NCBI GenBank assembly: GCA_017557665.1
Contig: JAFYYI010000084.1
Span: 27,996 to 91,995 of the forward strand
Length of the DNA stretch: 64,000 nucleotides
Direction of reading: 5' to 3'
Source of the DNA: Muribaculaceae bacterium
Lineage (GTDB): Bacteria > Bacteroidota > Bacteroidia > Bacteroidales > Muribaculaceae
Shown: one piece after another, positions 17,534-26,556 of the stretch
Layout: every line of letters starts with the position of its first letter
Position numbering within the stretch: position 1 is the stretch's first letter
Translations under genes and position numbers: made by a program
The notes under the pieces: generated by a model
Databases searched by the model: none
Told to the model about the DNA's origin: nothing
What the model saw: the letters and a program-made list of their open reading frames with translations, nothing else

Positions 17534-17561
17534 TTTATTCAGTGATTCATTCTTTCAATAA

Positions 17562-18239
17562 TTACTTGCCGGCAAGTGCATTGGCGCGCTCAATATACTT
17601 GTCAACATTCAGACCGGTCTGCTGGCAGTACATGAGGTACTTGTCCTTGATGGTCTGATAGATGTCGGCCTCTTCGGCATACTTCTTCTGGGCGTGCAGA
17701 ATGGTAGCCTTCTTGATCATGAAAGCGGGCGTGTAAAGCTCGTTGTCACCCGACAGACTGATGGCCTTGTCAAAGGCACTCATAGCCTGGTCATACTTCT
17801 TCAGGTTCACGTAGCAGTCACCCAGCAGCGACTGGCTTGCGGGGCCGATAAGGCTGCCCTCGGGGCTGTAATCCTCGAGATGCTTGATGGCCTTCTCATA
17901 CTCACCCTTCTGATAAAGCTCGATGGCAGCATTGAGGTGAGCACGCTCACCAACCTTGTTGCTGAACTCATCGGCAACCTGCTCGTAGAGCTTGAGAGCC
18001 TCTTCATTATTGCCCTGAAGCATGGCGATATCAGCCTTACCGATTTCTTCCTTAGCTTCGGCAATGCTCTTGTTGTGGAGGTAGATGTATCCACCAACGA
18101 GCAAGGCAATCAGTGCGATAGCGATAAGCGCCCAATTGATATACTTCTTGTTGTCTTCGATGCGTTGTGCCGCACTGGTCAGTGACTCATTCACCTCTTC
18201 GAGGGTTGTGCGGGCACTCTGATTCTGTTTTTTTGCCAT
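17562..18239 (-). CDS. Membrane-anchored tetratricopeptide repeat protein
   Basis: A 225-residue protein: a short Gln/Glu-rich cytoplasmic N terminus (MAKKQNQSARTTLEEVNESL), one membrane helix at about residues 33-53 and a periplasmic domain with TPR-type helical repeats (NNEEALKLYEQVADEF, GEYEKAIKHLEDY, KKYDQAMSAFDKAI). The topology resembles YfgM-like proteins that bind the Sec machinery or periplasmic chaperones, but the assignment is loose. The start at 18239 is chosen because the promoter element at 18288-18281 lies between it and an upstream in-frame codon. It ends with a strong terminator before pyrH. Confidence 0.88.
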   Translation of the reverse strand: MAKKQNQSARTTLEEVNESLTSAAQRIEDNKKYINWALIAIALIALLVGGYIYLHNKSIAEAKEEIGKADIAMLQGNNEEALKLYEQVADEFSNKVGERAHLNAAIELYQKGEYEKAIKHLEDYSPEGSLIGPASQSLLGDCYVNLKKYDQAMSAFDKAISLSGDNELYTPAFMIKKATILHAQKKYAEEADIYQTIKDKYLMYCQQTGLNVDKYIERANALAGK

Positions 18240-18280
18240 TTTTATTGCGTTAATTAATGTTTTCGTCAATTTTGCGGCTG

Positions 18281-18288
18281 CAAAAGTA
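18281..18288 (-). promoter_or_regulatory. Promoter -7 element for the TPR gene
   Basis: TACTTTTG on the minus strand, 42 bases before the start; the -33 region is not a clear match. Confidence 0.5.
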
Positions 18289-18438
18289 ATAGATATTCTT
18301 AACATTAGAAAGCAAAACGGCAACAAATTTTGATTTTTGGCCAATTTTGACACTTTCGATTCATTTTTAGCCTTTAAGTGCCAAGCAATTCGCCCTTAAC
18401 CGCTAACGGGTAAATGCAGTGTGCTGAACACTAAAAAA

Positions 18439-18470
18439 TTTGGTGTTTTGAAACCAAAGCATTATCTTTG
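18439..18470 (+). promoter_or_regulatory. Promoter of the zinc-ribbon protein gene
   Basis: TTTG at 18439-18442, 20 bases, then TATCTTTG at 18463-18470. The start codon at 18493 follows with a short leader. Confidence 0.7.
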
Positions 18471-18492
18471 CGCCCACATCAGTGTCAAGAAT

Positions 18493-19119
18493 ATGGAACT
18501 CAAGTGCCCTCAGTGCGGAAAATGGATGGCCGTGTCACAAGAAGAGCTTGTGATACACGATTGTCAGGTTGTGTGCCCACAATGTCTGGCAATTTGCCAT
18601 TACGAGAATGGCGCACTTGTCGTGCGCGACGACTCTGATGCTCCCTACCGACACACCGCCAGCGTGAGCACCGAAGCTCCCAAACACGAGAAATCAAGGT
18701 TCTGTCACAGCTGCGGCAAGCAACTGCCTGCGGGTATCAGCTTCTGCCCCTACTGCGGAGCCGACCTGAACGCCCCCTTTGATGAACCCAAGCCTGAGGC
18801 TCCCAGTCAACCTGCTCCCGAGGTTAAGCCCGTCACTCAGGCCCCGACTCCGGCTCCGATTCAACCCCAGCAGCCGGCTCCAGTCGAGGAACGCCCCAAA
18901 CGCGAGCCCAAGGCAGCACCCAAGCCTACGTCTAACCACGTCGAGGACAAGCTGCGCACGATGACACGCCATTACAGCAGCTCCCATCCACACCTGCATC
19001 AGAACGGCACCATGCCGAGCACTGCATTCAAGGTGGTGGCCTATATCATCATCGCCTTGCTGCTTGCCCTGCTCGTGTACATCATCATCGCCGGCGCCAG
19101 CATCGAAATGCCCGAATAA
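18493..19119 (+). CDS. Zinc-ribbon membrane protein
   Basis: A 208-residue protein with two zinc-ribbon-like elements, an N-terminal CPQCGKWM...CPQCLAICHY (residues 4 to about 38) and a second CHSCGKQLPAGISFCPYCGADL (about 72-93), then a Pro/Ala/Lys-rich linker to about residue 165 and one C-terminal membrane helix (VVAYIIIALLLALLVYIIIA). It resembles zinc-ribbon-domain membrane proteins of unknown function common in Bacteroidales, with the ribbons in the cytoplasm and a C-terminal anchor. The start at 18493 lies just after a good promoter; an upstream in-frame codon at 18421 lies before the promoter and is rejected. Confidence 0.85.
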   Translation: MELKCPQCGKWMAVSQEELVIHDCQVVCPQCLAICHYENGALVVRDDSDAPYRHTASVSTEAPKHEKSRFCHSCGKQLPAGISFCPYCGADLNAPFDEPKPEAPSQPAPEVKPVTQAPTPAPIQPQQPAPVEERPKREPKAAPKPTSNHVEDKLRTMTRHYSSSHPHLHQNGTMPSTAFKVVAYIIIALLLALLVYIIIAGASIEMPE

Positions 19120-19164
19120 TCTTTGTGTCAGGGCATCAGGACTATCCAACACTTCAAGAATATA

Positions 19165-19210
19165 AAAACGAGAAATGCCGCTGTCTTGTGCGGCATTTCC
19201 CGTTAAGTTT
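19165..19210. terminator. Bidirectional terminator
   Basis: AGAAATGCCGC (19171-19181) pairs with GCGGCATTTC (19190-19199), extended by ACG/CGT ends. On the minus strand it is followed by TTTTTAT, ending pepP; on the plus strand by TTAAGTTT. Confidence 0.75.
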
Positions 19211-19229
19211 CCAGGTGAATTCCCTGGTT

Positions 19230-20627
19230 TTACTCTGCAGCCATGAAGTCCTCCACATCCTTGGCCTTGTAGGGGATGCGCTTCTCGCCCAGGAAGCGGC
19301 AGCCATCGGCGGTGATGAGGATATCGTCCTCGATGCGAATGCCGCCAAAGTCCTTGTAGGTCTCCAGCATGTCGAAGTTGAGGAACTCGGCACAGTGGCC
19401 ACTGGCACGCCAGTCATCGATGAGAGCGGGGATGAAGTAGATGCCCGGCTCATCGGTCACGACGAAACCTTCCTGCAGACGACGTCCCATGCGTAAGGCA
19501 TTGGTGCCGAACTGCTCCAGGTTGGGGCGCGTCTCCTCGTCAAAGCCGACGTAGATCTGTCCAAGGCCTTCCATGTCATGCACGTCCATACCCATCATGT
19601 GACCCAAGCCGTGAGGTAGGAACATGGCGTGGGCACCTGCGGCAACAGCCTCGTCGACGTCGCCCTTCATCAGACCCAGTTCCTTGAGACGCTCGGTCAT
19701 GCGGCGGCACACAGCCATGTGGACGTCCATATACTTCATGCCGGGTTTGGAAATCTCCAAAGCCAGGTCATGGCACTCGACAACGATGTTGTAGATATCG
19801 AGCTGACGCTGGTCATACTTGCCACTGACGGGCATCGTGCGTGTGTTGTCGCTGCAATAGTGCTCAATGGTCTCGGCACCGCAGTCACACAGGGCCAGCC
19901 TGCCAGCCTCCAGCGCGGCCATCGACGGATTGCCATGCATAATCTCGCCGTGCTGCGAGAAGATGGTGGCGAAGCTCACCTTGGCGCCATAGCTGTCGGC
20001 AATACCGTCAATCTGTCCACCGATGAACTTCTCGGTCACACCGGGCTTAATGAGACGCATCGCGGTGGTGTGCATCAGGTAGCCCACCTCGGCTGCGCGC
20101 TCCATCTCGGCAATCTCCTCGGCCGTCTTGACCGAACGCATCTTGATGACCGCCATGCGCAGGTCATGGGATGCAGCCTCGGCCTGCTTGGAGGGATGGA
20201 TGCCCAGCAGGTCCATAATCTGGATCTTGGTGTCGTGACGGTAAGGCGGCAGGAAATGGATGCGGCGACCCTTGGCACGCGCCTCGTCACAGATGACCTG
20301 CAACTGGCTCATGGGGGCTGAGTTGGCTACACCCACTTGAGCGGCCATGTCGGCCACGCTGTCCACCGAGCCATACCACACGATGTCCTCGATGTCGATG
20401 TCGTCACCCACGAGGGTCTCCACGTTATTGTCAACGTCGATGACACCCACCAGGCCGTCACGTTTCTGCCCGAAATAGTACAGGAAAGAGGAATCCTGGC
20501 GGAAAACATAGGCATTAGCGGGATAGTTGCATGGTGCCTCGTTATTACCGAAAATCAAAATCACGCCATCGCCCACGAGCTTCTTGAGCTCCTCACGGCG
20601 ACCAATATAAGTTTCTTTTCTGAACAT
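19230..20627 (-). CDS. pepP: Xaa-Pro aminopeptidase (M24B)
   Basis: A 465-residue cytoplasmic metalloenzyme that removes the N-terminal residue from peptides with proline in second position. The N-terminal aminopeptidase P domain spans about residues 1-165; the C-terminal pita-bread domain carries the dinuclear metal ligands: Asp in CDCGAE, Asp in YCSDNTRT, His in GLGHMMGMDVHD, Glu in VTDEPGIYF and Glu in IRIEDDILI. The start at 20627 (MFRKETYIGRR) follows a strong promoter; an upstream in-frame codon at 20696 lies before it. It is monocistronic and ends at the hairpin near 19190. Confidence 0.93.
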   Translation of the reverse strand: MFRKETYIGRREELKKLVGDGVILIFGNNEAPCNYPANAYVFRQDSSFLYYFGQKRDGLVGVIDVDNNVETLVGDDIDIEDIVWYGSVDSVADMAAQVGVANSAPMSQLQVICDEARAKGRRIHFLPPYRHDTKIQIMDLLGIHPSKQAEAASHDLRMAVIKMRSVKTAEEIAEMERAAEVGYLMHTTAMRLIKPGVTEKFIGGQIDGIADSYGAKVSFATIFSQHGEIMHGNPSMAALEAGRLALCDCGAETIEHYCSDNTRTMPVSGKYDQRQLDIYNIVVECHDLALEISKPGMKYMDVHMAVCRRMTERLKELGLMKGDVDEAVAAGAHAMFLPHGLGHMMGMDVHDMEGLGQIYVGFDEETRPNLEQFGTNALRMGRRLQEGFVVTDEPGIYFIPALIDDWRASGHCAEFLNFDMLETYKDFGGIRIEDDILITADGCRFLGEKRIPYKAKDVEDFMAAE

Positions 20628-20665
20628 AGTATTATAGAATAAAGTTGTTGTTTCATTAATAAGCG

Positions 20666-20697
20666 CAAAGGTAACCAATAAAGCGTAAAACGCCAAA
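20666..20697 (-). promoter_or_regulatory. Promoter of pepP
   Basis: On the minus strand TTTG (20697-20694), 20 bases, TACCTTTG (20673-20666): a full match to the Bacteroidetes form. Confidence 0.78.
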
Positions 20698-20784
20698 TAA
20701 TTCTTTTCAACTGTTAGGGCTATCGCAAATGAATACGTCAGTTTGAATTCAGTGCAATAGCCCTAATCCGAGTATCATAACAGC

Positions 20785-21228
20785 CTATAAATCACCACTC
20801 TTGTACATCAAATACAGGAACCAGGCGGCAAGCAGCAGCACAATGGCGCCCAATCCCCAAAGAAACAGAGTAAACCCATCAGTATCATCAACATTCAGGT
20901 CCTGACCAGCTTCCAACTGGCTGTCTATAGTATCCACAGCGGCTACACTATCCGCCTCGGCTATACTATCCACCTGGGCTATGCTATCCGCTTGGGCTAT
21001 GCTATCCGCTTGGGTGACAGTAACCAGGTCGTGCTGGTCGTTAGGCACATCGGTAATAACGGGGGGATAAGGGCGAATCCTATTTCTCCATGGCTTTGGT
21101 CTAGATATCGGGCGCACCCGTCTTGGAACATGGGGCTTAGGTATTTTTGGCGGCTTGATTCTAAACCCGGCATCAGCTTGGAGAGCGAGGCCCAACAACA
21201 GCAAAAAAATGATAAAAAAACGTTTCAT
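20785..21228 (-). CDS. Small exported protein with Pro/Arg-rich region and ADSIAQ repeats
   Basis: A 147-residue protein: a signal peptide (MKRFFIIFLLLLGLALQADA), a highly basic Pro/Arg segment (about residues 22-60, with PPKIPKPHVPRR), then four to five six-residue repeats of the form ADSIAQ (about 74-102) encoded by near-identical 18-base units, an acidic spacer and a C-terminal membrane helix (LFLWGLGAIVLLLAAWFLYLMY). The repeat tract is prone to slippage and may vary in length between strains. I recognise no family; the layout suggests a membrane-anchored periplasmic spacer. Confidence 0.65.
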   Translation of the reverse strand: MKRFFIIFLLLLGLALQADAGFRIKPPKIPKPHVPRRVRPISRPKPWRNRIRPYPPVITDVPNDQHDLVTVTQADSIAQADSIAQVDSIAEADSVAAVDTIDSQLEAGQDLNVDDTDGFTLFLWGLGAIVLLLAAWFLYLMYKSGDL

Positions 21229-21279
21229 AACTCAGCTGATTATTTGGTTCATAATTGATTTACAATAGTGACTTGTTCA

Positions 21280-22017
21280 TCATGTGACATGGCGTTCCTG
21301 ACGAGCACGATCGAACTGCTCCCTGAAGGCGTCACAAGCATGCAACCGTGTCACGATCATGGCAGCAATGACGCGTGCAGCATCCACATCGCTCTGCCAG
21401 TGATAATTGGCAATGACGCGGGACTGTCCATACTCTATCCCACGTTGCATGATCCCGGTCTGATGTTCTGGCGCCAGTTCGGACAAAATCAAGGCGAAAG
21501 CGAAGCCAACGGCTGAATGTCCCGACGGGAAGGATCCGTTTTCACGCAAGACATCTTCATCCTCGGGTATTAACGTGGACTCGCCGAAGTACACGTAGGG
21601 GCGCAGACGTTGATGCTTCTGCTTGATGGGACGCAGGGCTATCGAGACATCCATCGCAGTGCGCTCCAGCAAGTGATAAAGCTGCGGAGTGGATTCTAGC
21701 GAAATCTCCTGACCATAGACTTGCTCAAAACGCTTGGCCACGCCGATATCCCAAGGACAGTCCAAGCGGGCCTCCTCGGCTCGTGGTGTGCCCCATAACT
21801 CCCTGGCCCGCGCATGCTGGCACAAGTCGTTGAAGAACAGGGGATCCTCGGTGCCAGGAGGAGTGAACATAATCGTGACATCGGCATAGTCCTTTTCGGT
21901 CAAGAAAGGCTCTGCCGTTCCGGCCCAGAGCGTTGAGCATGCCAAGGTCAGCAGCAAGACGCAGGTAAGACGCCAGATGCCACCCGGTTGTTTCCTATAT
22001 GTTATATTGTTCAGCAT
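21280..22017 (-). CDS. PAP2 phosphatase, class A acid phosphatase type
   Basis: A 245-residue exported phosphatase of the PAP2 superfamily. The three-part active site is complete: KQKHQRLRP (motif 1), GSFPSGHSAVGF (motif 2, with the catalytic His) and SRVIANYHWQSDVD (motif 3, with the nucleophile His). A signal peptide ends around LWA. It resembles secreted nonspecific acid phosphatases (PhoN type) more than membrane lipid phosphatases, since no further membrane helices are seen. It probably releases phosphate from small organic phosphates in the periplasm. The gene is 11 bases downstream of the GH25 gene on the same strand. Confidence 0.9.
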   Translation of the reverse strand: MLNNITYRKQPGGIWRLTCVLLLTLACSTLWAGTAEPFLTEKDYADVTIMFTPPGTEDPLFFNDLCQHARARELWGTPRAEEARLDCPWDIGVAKRFEQVYGQEISLESTPQLYHLLERTAMDVSIALRPIKQKHQRLRPYVYFGESTLIPEDEDVLRENGSFPSGHSAVGFAFALILSELAPEHQTGIMQRGIEYGQSRVIANYHWQSDVDAARVIAAMIVTRLHACDAFREQFDRARQERHVT

Positions 22018-22028
22018 TGCTTCTTTAC

Positions 22029-22805
22029 TTATTTATTCGACTTGATTTTACGGCTGCCTTTGTCCTTCTTGTTGTACTTGGACGACTTCTTCTTGCCTTC
22101 GTCCTTTGCGGATGTACGTTTTGAAGGCAACTTGATGTCACGGGGACGGTGATTATTCATGAAAGTGCTCACGTCGACCATCCCTGCGATACCATTGATA
22201 AGGCCGCTCTCGGTCGACTGCCACAACATGACATCAACGTCGACATCGGGGGCTTCCTTGCTGTATTTTGCTAACCAAATCGGATAGGATTTACCGAAAG
22301 GCAGCAGGTTCCTGGTGAAGAACTTCTCGCCACTGTAAATCATCGGCTTACAACCGAATTCCTTTTCAACACAGTCCAAGAACACTTGGAGCGAATCACA
22401 AAGCTGATCGGGCGTGTACAACTTCTGCACCTCGACATCGACTACAGGAATCAAGTCCATATCGACTTGCCTGATCAAGTTCAGGAAATGAGCAGCCTGC
22501 TCACTCGCGCTGGAGCGCTCCGAAAAGTAATGATAAGCACCCACCTTCATCTCAACCGCCTTGGCGTCCCTGGCATATTCCAGGAATTTCGGGTCCACGT
22601 GGGTGCTTCCCTCAGTGGCTTTCAGATAAATCCACTTGACAGGCGACTGCGCCACCCGTTCGAAGTCTATATTCCCCTGATGACGGCTGACGTCGAGCAC
22701 TACACGCTGCTTGCGCGCCAGAGAATCAACTGAGATGACAGGTCCTGCACAAGCCGATACAGCAACCACAAAGGTAACAAAAATAAAAAACATGTACTTC
22801 TTCAT
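22029..22805 (-). CDS. GH25 muramidase (lysozyme family)
   Basis: A 258-residue exported protein with a signal or lipoprotein-like N terminus (VAVSACAG). The GH25 fold shows LDVSRHQGNIDF at the N terminus, IYLKATEGSTHVD, GAYHYF, and IPVVDVEV, which supply the acidic active-site residues of this family. It should cut the MurNAc-GlcNAc bond of peptidoglycan. The C-terminal ~40 residues are Lys/Ser-rich (KKKSSKYNKKDKGSRKIK), a possible wall- or membrane-binding tail. It is followed closely by the PAP2 phosphatase and preceded by the POT transporter on the same strand, which fits wall turnover and peptide reuptake. Confidence 0.92.
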   Translation of the reverse strand: MKKYMFFIFVTFVVAVSACAGPVISVDSLARKQRVVLDVSRHQGNIDFERVAQSPVKWIYLKATEGSTHVDPKFLEYARDAKAVEMKVGAYHYFSERSSASEQAAHFLNLIRQVDMDLIPVVDVEVQKLYTPDQLCDSLQVFLDCVEKEFGCKPMIYSGEKFFTRNLLPFGKSYPIWLAKYSKEAPDVDVDVMLWQSTESGLINGIAGMVDVSTFMNNHRPRDIKLPSKRTSAKDEGKKKSSKYNKKDKGSRKIKSNK

Positions 22806-22849
22806 AGTAGTAATAATTAAGTCAGTTTATGTGGATAAATAATAGCATG

Positions 22850-24427
22850 TCATTTCATCTGCCGCTTCAACCACGGACAGAGGCAGAACAGGACAACGGC
22901 CATCACACCGGTCATGACGGCGAAGACCAGGAAGAAATCGGTCAGGTTCTCAACATGGAAGCCGAGAATCGACTGCATCTGACCCGGATCGGAGCCCGGC
23001 AGGAGCGTCGCCAGTTTGCCGGCAAGGGCGTTGCTGGCGGCAAAGGAAACATACCAGAGCCCCATGAGCAGCGATGCGAAACGAGCCGGCGAGAGCTTAT
23101 TGACGAGCGACAAGCCGATAGGGCCGACCGAGAGTTCGGCGATACTCTGGATGAAGAACAGGATCACGAGCCACCACATCGAGGCCTTGTTATCGATTGT
23201 TGCGCCATTGGTGCCGATGGCTATCACCAGATAGCCGACAGCCAGCAGCAACAAGCCGATGCCCTGCTTGGCGGGAGACGACGGCTCCAAGCGGCGACGA
23301 CCCAGCCACTCCCACAGCATTGCCAGCACCGGAGCGAACAGGATGACCACGATGGGGTTGATCGACTGGAACCAGGTGGTGGGAACCGTGAAAGCGCCCA
23401 AATGGCGGTTGCACTGCTGGTCGGCAAAGATTGTGAGCGAAGAACTTGCCTGCTCATAGGCAGCCCAGAAGAACACGGCAAACACAGCCAGGACATAGAT
23501 TACCACAATGCGTTTGCGCTCGGCCGAGGTCAGGCTGGAGTCACTGATGACAAGCACCGGCAACGTGATGCCCGCGGTGTAGATAACCGCCGCCACATAA
23601 TCGTTGACATCGGCTGCCGAACCCGAGAATAACACGAAGAGCACGATGCCCAGCACCAGGCAAGCCACAATCTGCCACACGTTACGCTTGGGCGACGGCG
23701 CCTCCTTCTGCTTCACGGTCTTGACGGGAGCCTTGCCGATGGCCGTACCGTCGGGGCGCACCAGCAGGGAGTCCTTGAAGTACAGGAAGGCCGACAGCGA
23801 CACCGCCATGGCGATAGCAGCCGAGAGGAACCCCCAGCGGAAAATGCCCGGATTGGTCCAGCCCCCGTCGGCGGTGAGCCAGCCCATCAGCAGCGGCGCT
23901 GCAAAGGCTCCGATATTCACACCCATATAGAAGATTGTGAACGCTGAATCGATGCGCGAGTCGTTGCGTTCATACAGGTCGCCCACCATGGTGCTGATGT
24001 TGGGCTTGAAGGCACCGTTGCCGATGATTAAACAAGCCAAGCCAATCATCATCAGCCAAAACGACAGCGCGTTATCGATGTTGGGATCAATAGTGCCGCC
24101 AGCGACGGGATCGATAAAGATGCTCTGCTTGACCACACAAGCCGAAGCGAAAAGCAGCAGCTGACCCAATATCATCACCACTCCGCCAACAATGATTGAG
24201 CGGCGGTTGCCCCAGTAGCGGTCGGCGATATAGCCGCCCAACAGCGGGGAGAGGTAAATCAGTCCAGCAAAGCTGCCATAGAGCCTGGAGGCATCGGCGT
24301 TGCCCAGAAATGCGGCTATCAGATACAACACGAGAATAGCACGCATGCCATAATAAGAGAATCGTTCGGCTAGCTCCGTCATGAACAGGAGCTTCAGGCC
24401 GTTGGGGTGTTTTTTCAAGTTAGTCAT
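22850..24427 (-). CDS. POT/PTR family peptide transporter
   Basis: A 525-residue inner membrane protein of the proton-dependent oligopeptide transporter family. The signature ELAERFSYYG (ExxERFxYYG) lies in the first helix, and GYIADRYWGNRRSIIVGG in the second loop; FYMGVNIGAF is the second PTR motif. About 14 membrane segments are visible. It imports di- and tripeptides with protons, possibly including wall peptides released by the neighbouring GH25 (inference). The start is 24427 (MTNLKKHP) or 24436; the sequence does not decide. Confidence 0.93.
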   Translation of the reverse strand: MTNLKKHPNGLKLLFMTELAERFSYYGMRAILVLYLIAAFLGNADASRLYGSFAGLIYLSPLLGGYIADRYWGNRRSIIVGGVVMILGQLLLFASACVVKQSIFIDPVAGGTIDPNIDNALSFWLMMIGLACLIIGNGAFKPNISTMVGDLYERNDSRIDSAFTIFYMGVNIGAFAAPLLMGWLTADGGWTNPGIFRWGFLSAAIAMAVSLSAFLYFKDSLLVRPDGTAIGKAPVKTVKQKEAPSPKRNVWQIVACLVLGIVLFVLFSGSAADVNDYVAAVIYTAGITLPVLVISDSSLTSAERKRIVVIYVLAVFAVFFWAAYEQASSSLTIFADQQCNRHLGAFTVPTTWFQSINPIVVILFAPVLAMLWEWLGRRRLEPSSPAKQGIGLLLLAVGYLVIAIGTNGATIDNKASMWWLVILFFIQSIAELSVGPIGLSLVNKLSPARFASLLMGLWYVSFAASNALAGKLATLLPGSDPGQMQSILGFHVENLTDFFLVFAVMTGVMAVVLFCLCPWLKRQMK

Positions 24428-24527
24428 AATCTTCAAGTTTTAGTAATTAATAAGTTTTCAAGTAGTAATTAATAAGGTGTCTCTACCTTCCCCCTTGTTT
24501 CGGAGGCAAGAGGCGCTCCGGGAAACG

Positions 24528-24562
24528 ATGGCAGCCGCCGGCGCCTCAATGACGGCTGCCAT
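24528..24562. terminator. Hairpin after the HExxH gene
   Basis: ATGGCAGCCG (24528-24537) pairs with CGGCTGCCAT (24553-24562). There is no strong U tract; it probably ends transcription of the upstream minus-strand gene. Confidence 0.4.
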
Positions 24563-24593
24563 AGATGTGCACACTTAGGTGTGTCGGGACAAA

Positions 24594-25844
24594 TCACTCT
24601 TTCTTGCCAAAGAGCCGTTTAAACCAATTCGGCTTGCGTGGCGCTTTAACCACTGCCGACTCGCTCGCATGACGACGTTCCTCAAGTCGCTGATAGACAT
24701 CATTGAGATTGTTGTCAATGATGATATGGGTATCGCATTCCTTATTCACGCCATTAGTGCCGGCAATCTTTTTGCGGCAATGAGTGTGGATGCTCCTCCC
24801 GGCCCATTCTTCCTTGATAGGAATCATGTTGTGACAAACCGGGCAACGCTGCGTCAGTTGACTGGCATCGGTCAGCACCTCTTTCACTCCGGGGATGTCA
24901 GCGTCCATCAGCGGCAACAAGGAGTTCAGGAGATGCCTTACCAGTGCCTCGCCAACGGGCTGATCGGGATTATAATCCGATTCCAAGGCACGAAGAGCCA
25001 TCTGAGCCTTGCGACACTCAATAGGGTTTTTATCATAATAGAAGTCGCTCATCATCTTGCTCTTATTAGCAATCTCTTCGCGTCCCTTCTCAACCACACG
25101 CTCCAACAAGTTCAGCAGAAGACTTGCCGTACCCAACGGCCGACACGCAAACTCAAACATATCCTTGGTGACGTCTTTGCTATCAAGTTTGCAAAGCCAC
25201 TTCAATGAACAACGCTGGATGGCCTTGTTCACCTCCTCGACCGCATGAGCGGGCAGCCCATCGGTTGAGGGCACACGTCCATTCATATATTCACTCAAGA
25301 CGTAGGCCATGGCGTAGGTATCTGGAGTCAGGTAACCTGATTTCAACTCTTTATTTCCTTCTTTACGCTGATAGTTGATCATTGTGAACTTACCAAAGCC
25401 GAGATAGAAAGTCGCCAAGTCGGCATAAATCTCGTTTTCAAAATCCAAGGGTGCGTAGAACCAGATATCGTTCATGTACAACACCTTGTGAGACAACTCA
25501 TGGGCTACCGTGGCCATGATGGTGTCGAAGTGGTTTTCTTCAAACCGCTCCCTGTCAATTGTGATGTCGATGCAGTCAGTATTTGACATGTTAATCATAG
25601 CAGCTGCATTTATCAATGTGAACACCTTGAGTTTGACAGGCATGGTCCCAAGGCCCACAAAGAGCACCATGCGTTCAATCTCGCTTTTGAGTGACTTCAG
25701 GCTATCACCACTATCAATCAGGTCAAGCGTATAGTCCAGCGAGGGGAAAAACAGGTCACCCGTGTGACGCTTGAATTTCTTCTCCATCGCAGCAAAGTGT
25801 TCTACAATCTGCTGCTCGTTAAGTTGATAAGCATGAGCTTCCAT
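24594..25844 (-). CDS. HExxH putative zinc metalloprotein with zinc-finger-like tail
   Basis: A 416-residue protein without a signal peptide. TVAHELSHKVLYMND (around residue 115) contains HExxH, and ENEIYADLATFY about 20 residues later offers a third, Glu ligand in the gluzincin pattern, so a zinc peptidase-like site is likely. A second metal site may be formed by CPVCHNMI and HTHC near residues 330-360. The protein ends in a basic tail (KPNWFKRLFGKKE). I do not recognise the family. It is 38 bases downstream of a small membrane protein gene and follows the 1041-residue propeller protein on the same strand. The charged ends and absence of export signals suggest a cytoplasmic or membrane-associated role. 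Confidence 0.8.
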   Translation of the reverse strand: MEAHAYQLNEQQIVEHFAAMEKKFKRHTGDLFFPSLDYTLDLIDSGDSLKSLKSEIERMVLFVGLGTMPVKLKVFTLINAAAMINMSNTDCIDITIDRERFEENHFDTIMATVAHELSHKVLYMNDIWFYAPLDFENEIYADLATFYLGFGKFTMINYQRKEGNKELKSGYLTPDTYAMAYVLSEYMNGRVPSTDGLPAHAVEEVNKAIQRCSLKWLCKLDSKDVTKDMFEFACRPLGTASLLLNLLERVVEKGREEIANKSKMMSDFYYDKNPIECRKAQMALRALESDYNPDQPVGEALVRHLLNSLLPLMDADIPGVKEVLTDASQLTQRCPVCHNMIPIKEEWAGRSIHTHCRKKIAGTNGVNKECDTHIIIDNNLNDVYQRLEERRHASESAVVKAPRKPNWFKRLFGKKE

Positions 25845-25882
25845 AATGATTTCTATTTTATTTTATAAGGTGAAACATCTGA

Positions 25883-26248
25883 TTAAACACTGATACAGAC
25901 AATAATGATTGCAATTAAGCAGACAATCATCACACCGCGCATCATCATAGTCGATGTGCCCTTTTTAAGCGAGGCTTCCTGGGTGCTTGAATCGCGCTTC
26001 AATCCAAGATTGACTTTCCGGAGCTTGAGTCCCCACTTCTTCATCACCCAATCACACAGGCGGTCATAGGCTTCAACCAAGAAGATCCAAGCAACGCAGC
26101 CGCCAGCTATAACAGCGCCAATCACTACGAAAACCAGGGCGATGATTATACAGCCTAATATAATCAGCCCAAGAAGGGCTAAAAAGTTCTCCCAGCCCAG
26201 GGCCGTGAAAGCGCCCTTCATTAAAAAATCTCCAATAAACCTTCCCAT
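25883..26248 (-). CDS. Small membrane protein
   Basis: A 121-residue protein with two or three hydrophobic helices: ALLGLIILGCIIIALVFVVI (near 24-45), a following AVIAGGCVAWIFLV and a C-terminal MIVCLIAIIIVCISV, joined by a basic central loop (DWVMKKWGLKLRKVNLGLKR). No family recognised. It is encoded directly before the HExxH protein, with 38 bases between, and probably shares its transcript, so it may anchor that protein at the membrane (inference). Confidence 0.6.
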   Translation of the reverse strand: MGRFIGDFLMKGAFTALGWENFLALLGLIILGCIIIALVFVVIGAVIAGGCVAWIFLVEAYDRLCDWVMKKWGLKLRKVNLGLKRDSSTQEASLKKGTSTMMMRGVMIVCLIAIIIVCISV

Positions 26249-26556
26249 GACAAGTAAATATTAAATGGTTTCTGTCAGTTATCAATTGCAAAGAAAAATA
26301 AAGCTCCACAAACGGGCCTTGAAAAGCGTTGCCATAATAATTAACCCTTGAAAGATGTATTTTTGGGAACGTTTCATATCACAGACGCGAGGATGGCGCT
26401 TTTCTTTTGCTTTGACCCCGTCAATTACAAAAAGACTCAAATCAAAGCCACAAGAAAAAGTAACCCGTTTGAAACAGCTCCAAACGGGTTACTTTTTTGA
26501 TAAATACTTAAAACCGACTTTTTGAAATCAAGGCTAAACGCCTGTAAGCCTTGTGT
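26249..26556. other. Spacer holding a bidirectional terminator
   Basis: No gene seen. The stretch contains the promoter region of the small membrane protein gene and the hairpin at 26457-26498; the rest is A/T-rich without clear pattern. Confidence 0.5.
26457..26498. terminator. Bidirectional terminator
   Basis: AAGTAACCCGTTTG pairs with CAAACGGGTTACTT, with A/T runs on both flanks. On the minus strand it ends the 1041-residue protein gene. Confidence 0.85.
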
